DNA of 54,996 bases from Geobacter sp. (GTDB lineage Bacteria; Desulfobacterota; Desulfuromonadia; Geobacterales; DSM-12255), in contig JACRPV010000017.1 of NCBI GenBank assembly GCA_016223015.1, positions 1 to 54,996 on the forward strand, in the 5' to 3' direction. The notes beneath the pieces were generated by a model, which did no database searches, was not told where the DNA came from, and saw only the letters and a program-made list of their open reading frames with translations. Below, piece after piece: positions 47,423-54,996 of this stretch. The translations under genes and the position numbers were made by a program. How positions within the stretch are numbered: the first letter of the stretch is position 1; every line of letters starts with the position of its first letter.

Positions 47423-47814
47423 TTCGAAAAGTCAGTGTCGCGTTTACCGGTGGCGCTCTCGGTGGTTTCGTTGACAGTTTCAACATCTGGTTCATGGGCA
47501 CAGTCGGCATCAGCGATTTGATCGGTTTGTCCATGAAGCCGGAGTTCACAGCTCCCTGGCTCTATCAGCGGATGGTCTGGGGCGGCATCTGGATGTTGCT
47601 GCTCCTGCTGCCATTGCTCAAGAAAAAAGTGTTGCTGCGTGGCTGCCTCTTCAGCCTCCTGCCGTCGGCCATGATGCTCTTCATGGTATTGCCGGAAATG
47701 GGTAAAGGGATGCTGGGGCTTGGTTTCGGGGCAGTTACGCCGGTTGTCGTCATCGGCTTAAACTGCATCTACGGCATGGTGGCATCTTTGTGGTACCGGA
47801 AGGGAACTCACTGA
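47419..47814 (+). CDS. Small membrane protein
   Basis: 131 aa, several TM segments; overlaps arsR-like stop. Confidence 0.65.
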   Translation: MIRKVSVAFTGGALGGFVDSFNIWFMGTVGISDLIGLSMKPEFTAPWLYQRMVWGGIWMLLLLLPLLKKKVLLRGCLFSLLPSAMMLFMVLPEMGKGMLGLGFGAVTPVVVIGLNCIYGMVASLWYRKGTH

Positions 47815-47815
47815 C

Positions 47816-48490
47816 ATGGCAAGCATCGAACGCGACAGCCTCCTCGCCCGGGCCAACCTATTGGCACTGCTTACCATCGGTTACAATCTGGTGGAAGGTG
47901 TCGTATCCATGGCTCTGGGGGCTGCCGACGAAACCCTGGCCCTGTTCGGTTTCGGGGTCGATTCATTCATCGAGGTCATCTCGGCCATAGGCGTCTGGCA
48001 TATGATCAGACGGATCAAAGCAAACAACGGCGAAACAAAAGATGCCTTCGCGCAGCGGGCGCTCACGATCACCGGTGGCGCCTTTTATCTCCTGACAGCC
48101 GGCCTGGTTGCCACAGCGATTTTGAACATGATTTCGCAGCATAGACCAACGACAACCTTCTGGGGCATCATCGTCTCTCTGGTTTCCATGTCGTTCATGT
48201 GGCTGTTGATCCATCACAAAACCAGGGTTGGCACCGCAATGAACTCACCGGCCATCCTTGCCGATGCCGCCTGCTCCAAGGCATGTGTGTATCTGTCGGT
48301 TGTCCTGCTGATAGCGAGTGCCGGTTTCCAACTGACCGGCATCGGCAGCCTTGACGCCATCGGCGCATTGCTGATCGCCTGGTTCACGTTCAAAGAGGGG
48401 CGGGAGTCTTTCGGCAAAGCGAATGGCATGACCTGCTCGTGCAGTTGCAGTTGCAGCGCAACACCCGCCGTGGAGTGTGGCGATCAATGA
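47816..48490 (+). CDS. Cation-efflux (CDF)-like transporter with Cys-rich C-terminus
   Basis: 224 aa; NLLALLTIGYNLVEGVVSMALGAADETLALFGFGVDSFIEVISAIGVWHMIRR; C-terminus CSCSCSCSATPAVEC. Confidence 0.75.
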   Translation: MASIERDSLLARANLLALLTIGYNLVEGVVSMALGAADETLALFGFGVDSFIEVISAIGVWHMIRRIKANNGETKDAFAQRALTITGGAFYLLTAGLVATAILNMISQHRPTTTFWGIIVSLVSMSFMWLLIHHKTRVGTAMNSPAILADAACSKACVYLSVVLLIASAGFQLTGIGSLDAIGALLIAWFTFKEGRESFGKANGMTCSCSCSCSATPAVECGDQ

Positions 48491-49182
48491 CCGGCTCGAT
48501 TCTCCTCGTTGAAGATGACATCAGAATTGCGGAAATTGCGATTGCCTATCTTGAGCGGGCGGGGTTCAGGGTGATGCATGTTGTCAACGGTCGTGCAGCC
48601 ATTGAGCGCATCTCGACCGATCCTCCATCATTGGTATTGCTGGATCTCATGCTGCCTGACCTGAGCGGTGAGGCGATCTGCCGTGAGTTGAAAGAGATAG
48701 CCGATATTCCGGTCGTCATAATGTCATCCAAGGCTTCAGAGGAAGAACGACTGGCAGGGTTCGCCCTTGGTGCCGACGACTATATCGTCAAACCGTTCAG
48801 CCCCCGTGAACTTGTGGCACGGGTCCAGGCGGTGCTGAAGCGGGCCGGCGTATCGGAGAACGGCATGCGGCTCAGTTTCAACGCCGGGCAACTCATAATC
48901 GATGACCGCAGCCATACGGTAACCTGTCGAGGTGCTGCCATCCGATTAACTGCGGTGGAGTTCAAGATCCTCCTTGTCCTTGCAGCGTCGCCGGCAAAAA
49001 CGTTCACCCGCGAGGAACTGGTGGACAAAGCGATGGGATATCACTTCGATGGTTATGAACGGAACATCGACAGCCACATCAAGAACATCCGTCAGAAACT
49101 GGGTGACAGCCCCAAGTCTCCTACGTTCCTGATCACGATGTACGGCCTCGGTTACCGGTTCGGCGGCGTACGGGATGTTTAA
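48487..49182 (+). CDS. OmpR-family response regulator
   Basis: ATG at 48487; SILLVEDDIRIAEIAI..LVLLDLMLPDLSG..ADDYIVKPFSPRELVARV; winged-helix output domain. Confidence 0.92.
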   Translation: MTGSILLVEDDIRIAEIAIAYLERAGFRVMHVVNGRAAIERISTDPPSLVLLDLMLPDLSGEAICRELKEIADIPVVIMSSKASEEERLAGFALGADDYIVKPFSPRELVARVQAVLKRAGVSENGMRLSFNAGQLIIDDRSHTVTCRGAAIRLTAVEFKILLVLAASPAKTFTREELVDKAMGYHFDGYERNIDSHIKNIRQKLGDSPKSPTFLITMYGLGYRFGGVRDV

Positions 49183-50545
49183 GAAGTTACTTTTCATACT
49201 CCTGTTCATGGCCTGCCTTGGTGTTTCATCGGCCGTCCTGCTCCGGGAACTGGTCGAGCGTGACTTCAGCCGCATGACCGAAGCAGCGCAGGAGGATCGT
49301 GTCTCCTGGGTTGTTGCCGATCTGGAATCTACCTTTGCCAAACAAAAAGGGTGGTACCCGGAGATGGCGGTCGAGGACGCCGTCTGGGCGTTGCAACTGG
49401 GGTTGGAGACCAGGGTACGAGACCGCGACGGCAGCATCGTCATGGAAACGACCAAAGCACTGACGTCATTATCTCCTGAACAACAAGCCCGTCTTCAAGG
49501 TGAAACACGAATCAGTCAAGTTCCTGGCAAAGGTGATTTCCATACCTATCCACTGTTTCTGCATGGTGAGGAGGTCGGGCAGCTGGAAGTCAGATTCCTG
49601 CCCGATCACCGCAACAGTTTCTTCGTAACCCGCACCAATCGCCTTCTGGCCTACTCGGCCATACTCCTCAGCGTCATTGCCTGCATACTGAGTGTTCTGC
49701 TTGCCCGCCGATTGAGCCGTCCCATCGTCAGATTATCGCAAGCAGCCCATAACATCAGCCAGGGCAATTTAAGCGAACGGGTCGAGATACCCGGTAGCGA
49801 TGAACTGACCGTCCTCGGTAAATCGTTCAATCAGATGGCCCACACACTTCACGTGCAAAACAATCTGCGCAAACAGGTCTTCGCCAACCTTGCCCATGAA
49901 CTGCGCACACCCCTGACTATCATGCGCGGGCAACTTGAAGGGATTCTGGACGGTGTCATAGCCAATGACGAAATGCGCATCAAACTGTTGCTTGAGGAGA
50001 ACCAGCGGCTCACCAATATTGTCGCTTCGATGGAGGAATTCTTTCAGGCACAGGCCAGCGTCCTTACTCTTTCCCCTGCCGATCTGGACCTTCGGCAGAT
50101 GTTCGACAATCTGGCCAGGAATTTCGAAGCCATCGCCATTGATAAAGGGGTCGGGATCAGGATCGATACTGACGACGGTGTCATGGCGCACGCCGACCCG
50201 GAGCGGCTCTCCCAGATTCTCATCAACCTGATCAGCAATAGCCTGAAGGCAACTTCACCGGGAGGGACCATCACGCTGGGTGGCAAAAGATCACCTCGCG
50301 GCTGCATCATCACAGTCTCCGACACCGGCTGCGGTATCGCAACGGAGGATCTCCCGCTGGTATTCGAGCGCTTCTATCGCGGCAGAGAAGGCGGCCTTGG
50401 ACTCGGGCTGGCGATTGTCAGGGAGTTGGTGGATGCGCATGGCGGCACCATAACAGTAACAAGCGAACCAGGGGTCTGCACCACTTTTACGATCATGTTT
50501 CCTGATTCAGCGAAAACTCCACAATTCTCCACAACTGCTCCATAA
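49175..50545 (+). CDS. HAMP-containing sensor histidine kinase
   Basis: 456 aa; HAMP, VFANLAHELRTPLTIMRGQLEGI H-box, ISNSLKATSPGG N-box, GLGLGLAIVRELVDAHGG G-box. Confidence 0.93.
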   Translation: MFKKLLFILLFMACLGVSSAVLLRELVERDFSRMTEAAQEDRVSWVVADLESTFAKQKGWYPEMAVEDAVWALQLGLETRVRDRDGSIVMETTKALTSLSPEQQARLQGETRISQVPGKGDFHTYPLFLHGEEVGQLEVRFLPDHRNSFFVTRTNRLLAYSAILLSVIACILSVLLARRLSRPIVRLSQAAHNISQGNLSERVEIPGSDELTVLGKSFNQMAHTLHVQNNLRKQVFANLAHELRTPLTIMRGQLEGILDGVIANDEMRIKLLLEENQRLTNIVASMEEFFQAQASVLTLSPADLDLRQMFDNLARNFEAIAIDKGVGIRIDTDDGVMAHADPERLSQILINLISNSLKATSPGGTITLGGKRSPRGCIITVSDTGCGIATEDLPLVFERFYRGREGGLGLGLAIVRELVDAHGGTITVTSEPGVCTTFTIMFPDSAKTPQFSTTAP

Positions 50546-50615
50546 TTCTCACACATTCATTTGCTATTCTGCCAGCATCAACATTGATTCAAATTCTGGC
50601 AGAGGAGAGAACATC

Positions 50616-51005
50616 ATGAAAAAGGGAATGATTGCAGTTGTAGCAGTTGCAGGGGCGTTGTTGGCAAGCACGGCTGTCTATGCAGGTTGGGGCTGGGGTG
50701 GCGGTTGCTGCGCAACCGGCAACAGCCAGACGGTCAGTACGCAGAAGGTGCGCAGTTTCCAGAAAGATACGGCAAAAGCACGGGAAAACCTGATGGAAAA
50801 GCGGCTCGATCTTCAGGATGAGTTAGCCAAAGATGTCCCAGATGGCAAACGGATAGCATCGCTCCGCAAAGAAATCACAGCCCTTCAGAGTCAATTGCAG
50901 GCAGCAGGCGACAAGTACGGCGTAGACAACTGGGCCATGGGTGGCGGCATGGGACACCGCCAGCAGATGGCCGGTGGCTGCGGATGCGGCATGTGTGGCT
51001 GGTAA
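50616..51005 (+). CDS. ZraP/Spy-like periplasmic metal-associated protein
   Basis: 129 aa; signal peptide, coiled helices, C-terminal GGGMGHRQQMAGGCGCGMCGW. Confidence 0.72.
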   Translation: MKKGMIAVVAVAGALLASTAVYAGWGWGGGCCATGNSQTVSTQKVRSFQKDTAKARENLMEKRLDLQDELAKDVPDGKRIASLRKEITALQSQLQAAGDKYGVDNWAMGGGMGHRQQMAGGCGCGMCGW

Positions 51006-51038
51006 CAACAGATATGTTGAAGATACAGATCCCTGGGA

Positions 51039-51389
51039 ATGGTTCATAGCATGACTGGAAGGACAGTATTCATAGCCGTAGTGTCATTTCTCCTCACTGC
51101 GATGCTGCATACCGAAGTCTCGGCGTGTCGCGAGTGCGGCTGCAACAAAAAGTATAATGGGTATTGCATTAATCAGCGCTGGGGGTGGTACGGAGCTCGC
51201 AAGAGCGTGTCTTCGGTCGAAGAGGCTCGGCGTGACCTGACCGACTACTATGCAGACAGCGATCTAAAGATTGGTCGAATCATCGAGAAATCCAGCTATT
51301 TCGAGGCAGAACTCCTCGACAGGAACCAGAAAAAGGCGGATACGGTAATAATTAACAAACGGAGCGGACGCATCCGCTCCATACAATGA
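51039..51389 (+). CDS. Periplasmic Cys-containing hypothetical protein
   Basis: 116 aa; signal peptide then ACRECGCNKKYNGYC. Confidence 0.55.
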   Translation: MVHSMTGRTVFIAVVSFLLTAMLHTEVSACRECGCNKKYNGYCINQRWGWYGARKSVSSVEEARRDLTDYYADSDLKIGRIIEKSSYFEAELLDRNQKKADTVIINKRSGRIRSIQ

Positions 51390-51402
51390 AGGGAAAGACG
51401 AA

Positions 51403-52296
51403 ATGAAAACAAAATTGTGTTTAGGTGTCGCAGTAGTGGCTCTCTCTGGGGCTTTGGCCGGATGTGGCGGCGGTGGTGGTGGTACGGTTGCTGGAACCAG
51501 TACCGTAAGTGGTGTCGTAGCAGACGGATATCTGCGGAACGCTGAACTGTTCATGGATTTGAATGGCAATTATCAGTGGGATGCAGGCGAGCCGAAAACA
51601 GTCACGGGTCAGGGAGGCACCTACCACCTGGATGCTTCGTCTGACCTTGTCGGCAGATACCCGATCGTTGTCCGTGCCATTGCCGGGCAGACCATAGATG
51701 AGGATCACCCTTTAACTCCGATTGCCAACGGTTATATCCTGTGCGCGCCGTCCTCGAACACGGCGTTCATCAGCCCGATGTCAACCCTTATCCAGCAGAA
51801 ACTGGCGAGCAATCCGGGCATGACCATGGCTGATGCCATGACCCAACTGCGCAATCAACTCAATCTACCTGTTGGCGCAGACATGTTCGGCAACTATGTC
51901 ACCGGCTCCCAAAGCGGTCAGTATGCTGCGAATTACCAGGCCATGTATCAGGTTGCGACGCAGATGGCAGATTTGATGGCCCAACAGGCGCCGCTGGTCA
52001 TGACCGGCACCGGCGTCAACCTGAGTCGTTATCAAGCCATGATGGGACAGATGAATCTCTACATGCCGCAGATTGTCCAGAATGCCACGAACGGCCTCCC
52101 CATCACCAGCCCAACCATGACTACCTTTTGCAATCAGATGGCTACATTCCTGCAAAATACCGGCACCGGTGCAGGGTTCGGCAATTATTCGGCGATGTTC
52201 AGAAACTACACCAGCCACACGTCATTCTGGAGCAACAACGGCGGCACTTGGCAGCCAGGCGGGATGATGGGGTCCGGCGGGGGCATGATGCGATAA
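51403..52296 (+). CDS. Putative lipoprotein
   Basis: 297 aa; lipobox SGALAGCGGGGGG. Confidence 0.65.
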   Translation: MKTKLCLGVAVVALSGALAGCGGGGGGTVAGTSTVSGVVADGYLRNAELFMDLNGNYQWDAGEPKTVTGQGGTYHLDASSDLVGRYPIVVRAIAGQTIDEDHPLTPIANGYILCAPSSNTAFISPMSTLIQQKLASNPGMTMADAMTQLRNQLNLPVGADMFGNYVTGSQSGQYAANYQAMYQVATQMADLMAQQAPLVMTGTGVNLSRYQAMMGQMNLYMPQIVQNATNGLPITSPTMTTFCNQMATFLQNTGTGAGFGNYSAMFRNYTSHTSFWSNNGGTWQPGGMMGSGGGMMR

Positions 52297-52330
52297 CTGT
52301 ACACACGCATCGTACCTTGTCATGATTGAT

Positions 52331-52360
52331 AAAGCCCCCTTGGGAAACCTTGGGGGCTTT
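52331..52360 (+). terminator. Stem-loop terminator
   Basis: AAAGCCCCC..GGGGGCTTT. Confidence 0.7.
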
Positions 52361-52786
52361 CCTATGGAACGCGTATTGTCAGAACTTTGAGCCAACAATG
52401 CTAAAAAGTCTCGGCAACACAAGAACATGTCATATTGGTGGGGAAAGAATATCAGGAAAATGGAGAGTGGACCGGCATAGTTTTGAGTGTCCAAATATCG
52501 AGGGTTTTCTGGACGCTATAGTTGCAAATAATGTGAACCCACTATTTATGATTGCGAGTCCAGATTTATGTTTGCAATCCCATTTGCAGTTAATGTGATT
52601 CTGAGGCACCGGATAGAGTCAAATAATATGAGCCGAGACGTTTATGAGTGCAAGCCGCTACACGTAGCAAACAACAGCTTCCTGATGCACAGACATCACC
52701 GACATCATAGTGCAATACTGAAGTGATTGTAGACAACGAGTCATTTTGCGATATAAAGCAGTGGAAATTAAATTTTCGGAGGGAAT

Positions 52787-53056
52787 ATGACTAAAGTTGA
52801 ACTCGTGGCAAAAATTGCAGCAGACGCAGATCTCACAAAGGCCCAAGCAGAGAAGGCACTTAACAGTTTCGTTGCAGCAACCACTGCCGCAATGAAAGCT
52901 GGAGATAAGCTGACACTTGTTGGCTTCGGGACTTTCAGTGCCGTGACCCGTGCAGCTCGCACCGGCAGGAACCCGCAAACCGGTAAGGCAATTAAAATTG
53001 AGGCCAAAACCAATGGCAAATTCACTCCTGGCAAGGCTCTGAAAGATCTGAACTAA
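52787..53056 (+). CDS. hup: HU-family DNA-binding protein
   Basis: 89 aa; MTKVELVAKIAADADLTKAQAEKAL..LVGFGTFSAVTRAARTGRNPQTGKAIKI. Confidence 0.95.
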   Translation: MTKVELVAKIAADADLTKAQAEKALNSFVAATTAAMKAGDKLTLVGFGTFSAVTRAARTGRNPQTGKAIKIEAKTNGKFTPGKALKDLN

Positions 53057-53156
53057 AGCCTGCAACATCTACGGCTAAGAAGAAATAGGCTGCAGCTAAA
53101 GCACTTTGGTTTCATACCGACCGGCAGATCCAGCATAAACACCTGTCGAGTTAAAA

Positions 53157-53196
53157 CAAAAAGTGGGTGAACTTACGGGTTCACCCACTTTTTTAT
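53157..53196 (+). terminator. Rho-independent terminator downstream of HU gene
   Basis: AAAAAGTGGGTGAAC-TTACGG-GTTCACCCACTTTTTT. Confidence 0.85.
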
Positions 53197-53301
53197 TCGG
53201 TGATCAGTGCGGGACTTGCATCATTATCCGCGCTGTCCGTAATAACTGAGCCCAAAATAAAGCCATTTCATAAATTAATTCAATATGTTACGTATGTAAA
53301 A

Positions 53302-53549
53302 GATGCAAAAACGGATGCAAAGTGCTCAAAAGTGAAATGTAATAGGTAGAATTATTTTCAGCAATGACCCCATCGTTCCCGCCGTTAATATCAATAATTA
53401 CTTTTCTTGATGTCGGCTTCACCCGTTAAGCCCAATAATACAAGCAGGTTACACGTACGGAATAACTTATGGCTGTCACTTCAACGTTCAAAACGTCTCA
53501 GGCTATTTCTTATTGTCTCAGAAACAAACGGATGCAAAAACGGATGCAA
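53302..53549 (+). repeat. Pair of 19-bp direct repeats GATGCAAAAACGGATGCAA (53302-53320, 53531-53549)
   Basis: Identical 19-mers 229 bp apart next to tRNA-Gly; each contains two GGATGCAA/AGATGCAA units; candidate integrase arm-type sites. Confidence 0.55.
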
Positions 53550-53569
53550 GGGGCAAGATAGGCATAAAA

Positions 53570-53598
53570 AAGGGGTTAGACTCTACGTCTAACCCCTT
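53570..53598 (-). terminator. tRNA-Gly terminator hairpin
   Basis: AAGGGGTTAGA-CGTAGAG-TCTAACCCCTT followed by T-tract on - strand. Confidence 0.8.
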
Positions 53599-53606
53599 GA
53601 TTTTAT

Positions 53607-53681
<75 letters not shown>

Positions 53682-53799
53682 TTGAGCCCTTTCTTTTAGC
53701 TTATACTGACTCACCTTGTCAATAGCTTTTCAATTCGACATGTCGGAAATGAAAGAGCCCGCAAATGCGGGCCCTTTCATCCAACTCCTGGAATGGCAT

Positions 53800-54120
53800 T
53801 CAGGCTGAAGCTCCTTTGACGAAGCTGCCAATACGGGCAATCATCCTCTCCGCGACAGACTGGCTTGCTACGTTGTAAGCACCCGACTCAACCTGTGCCT
53901 TAATCTCTGCCACCTTGTCGGCCCGGAACTGCTCGCTGCCGTTAGCCGAAGAAGCCGTTTTGCTGATACTGTCAGCCGTCTGGGATATGGAAAGCTTGTC
54001 GGTTTCAGCTTTCTTCTTATTTTCTTCCGCCTGACGGGCGTTCTGCTGGGCTACCTGGTTGACCGTTTCTTCACGAATATAATTAACTGCAACTTGTTGA
54101 TTACTTTCTTCAATCCTCAT
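53800..54120 (-). CDS. flgM: Anti-sigma-28 factor FlgM
   Basis: 106 aa; DKLSISQTADSISK..FRADKVAEIKAQVESGAYNVASQSVAERMI. Confidence 0.88.
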   Translation of the reverse strand: MRIEESNQQVAVNYIREETVNQVAQQNARQAEENKKKAETDKLSISQTADSISKTASSANGSEQFRADKVAEIKAQVESGAYNVASQSVAERMIARIGSFVKGASA

Positions 54121-54196
54121 TCCATATCACCTCCGCATACTTATTTATTATGATATCATATCGGCCGGGTATGCAAAAACTTTAGCAGAAATTCTC

Positions 54197-54847
54197 TTAC
54201 CACCGGATTGGCAGTGTCAGTAGCTCGCGGAAACTGTCGATGTGCCAATCCGCGCCCTGCAACGCATCAAGCTCGCCATACCCGTAGGTGCAGGCAATTG
54301 TCCTGACCCCTGCAGCTTTGCCGGCGGCGATGTCGTTGATGCTGTCACCCACCATGACCGTATCCGCCGCATCCCGCTTGAATTGCCGCATCACGTGGAG
54401 CAGCGGTTCCGGTGACGGCTTCCGGGCCTGGAATGAATCGGCACCGTACACTGCCTCGAAATGGCCTGCTAACCCCAACACTTCCAGAAGGGTCCTGCAT
54501 AAAGATGCATCCTTGTTAGATACGAGCGTCATGGCCACACCCCGCTCCTTCAGGAGCGCGAGGGTTTCGGCGACACCGGGATACGGGGTGGTCTGATCGG
54601 CTATATGCGCCGCATTGTAGGCAAGGAACAGGTCCAGCCCTTTCCGGATATCGTGCACTTCGGCACCGGGCAAAGCCTGTTCCACCAGTCGCCTCGCCCC
54701 TTGCCCGACCAGCGTCTGAACCTGCTTTCTGACCAGATGCGGCCGGTCGAATGCCGACAGCATGTGATTGACCGCTTCGGTCAGGTCGTCGAGGGAATCG
54801 ATGAGGGTGCCGTCAAGGTCGAATATGATCAGGGTGCCGTTTGCCAT
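54197..54847 (-). CDS. gph: Phosphoglycolate phosphatase (HAD family)
   Basis: 216 aa; IFDLDGTLIDSLDDLTEAVNHML..TLVSNKDASL..KPSPEPLLHV..VMVGDSINDIAAGKAAGV. Confidence 0.92.
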   Translation of the reverse strand: MANGTLIIFDLDGTLIDSLDDLTEAVNHMLSAFDRPHLVRKQVQTLVGQGARRLVEQALPGAEVHDIRKGLDLFLAYNAAHIADQTTPYPGVAETLALLKERGVAMTLVSNKDASLCRTLLEVLGLAGHFEAVYGADSFQARKPSPEPLLHVMRQFKRDAADTVMVGDSINDIAAGKAAGVRTIACTYGYGELDALQGADWHIDSFRELLTLPIRW

Positions 54848-54913
54848 GACTTCCTATCTGAAACAAAGGGGCAATTCTTGCGAACGCCCCTTTTGATCCT
54901 CACTGCAGAAATC

Positions 54914-54996
54914 CTACTCCCACTCTATGGTGGCGGGAGGCTTGCTCGAAATGTCGTAGACCACCCGGTTGACCCCTTTGACCTCGTTGATGATCC
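54914..54996 (-). CDS. guaA: GMP synthase C-terminus (partial, runs off window)
   Basis: - strand IINEVKGVNRVVYDISSKPPATIEWE*. Confidence 0.92.
   Translation of the reverse strand, partial: IINEVKGVNRVVYDISSKPPATIEWE

Larger units (their letters stand above)
46701..52662. mobile_element. Putative non-autonomous transposon (TIR TGTAGCGGCTTGCA...; 6-bp flanking direct repeat CGTAGC)
   Basis: Left end TGTAGCGGCTTGCAATCATAA and right end (reverse complement) TGTAGCGGCTTGCACTCATAA; CGTAGC at 46695-46700 and 52663-52668; further sub-repeats shared by both ends for >100 bp. Confidence 0.75.

Overview
The window covers most of a large integrated conjugative/plasmid-like element, followed at the right end by ordinary chromosome (tRNA-Gly(CCC), flgM, gph, 3' end of guaA). 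The gene style suggests a Geobacter/Desulfuromonadales-type host, but that is inference only. From left to right: (1) about 0.3-16.1 kb is a single-strand (-) defence island in the order Type III-like Res/Mod, an uncharacterised two-gene unit (417 aa plus a PD-(D/E)xK-like 333 aa protein), a complete ABC-three-component (ABC-3C) system, an AAA ATPase + DUF4276/TOPRIM-like pair, and a RelE-fold/UvrD helicase fusion. (2) 17.2-39.8 kb is an F-type conjugation (T4SS) operon, interrupted by an inverted TacAT (DUF1778/GNAT) toxin-antitoxin cassette. (3) 40.0-45.1 kb is a plasmid maintenance block: AlpA-like regulator, TrfA-like initiator followed by about 22-bp iterons (probable oriV), a sigma-70-like factor, a HicB-like protein and a ParM/ParR-like pair. 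(4) 45.2-46.7 kb is a Fic protein gene. (5) 46,701-52,662 is a 5.96-kb segment bounded by imperfect terminal inverted repeats containing arrayed sub-repeats and flanked by a 6-bp direct repeat CGTAGC. It looks like a transposase-less transposon carrying an ArsR/CDF/two-component/ZraP-like metal-response cluster. (6) 52.8-53.7 kb holds an HU gene and an att-like region next to tRNA-Gly. The most notable observations are a motif AACCTG-CCCCCYY-TATAGAT repeated with identical spacing upstream of the tra operon, alpA-trfA and parM; the iteron origin; the cryptic transposon-like element; in-frame nonsense codons in mod (TGA) and trbC (TAG) with the conserved frame continuing beyond; and the uncharacterised nuclease pair in the defence island. 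No relaxase, TraD-type coupling protein, integrase or CRISPR array was seen in the window.
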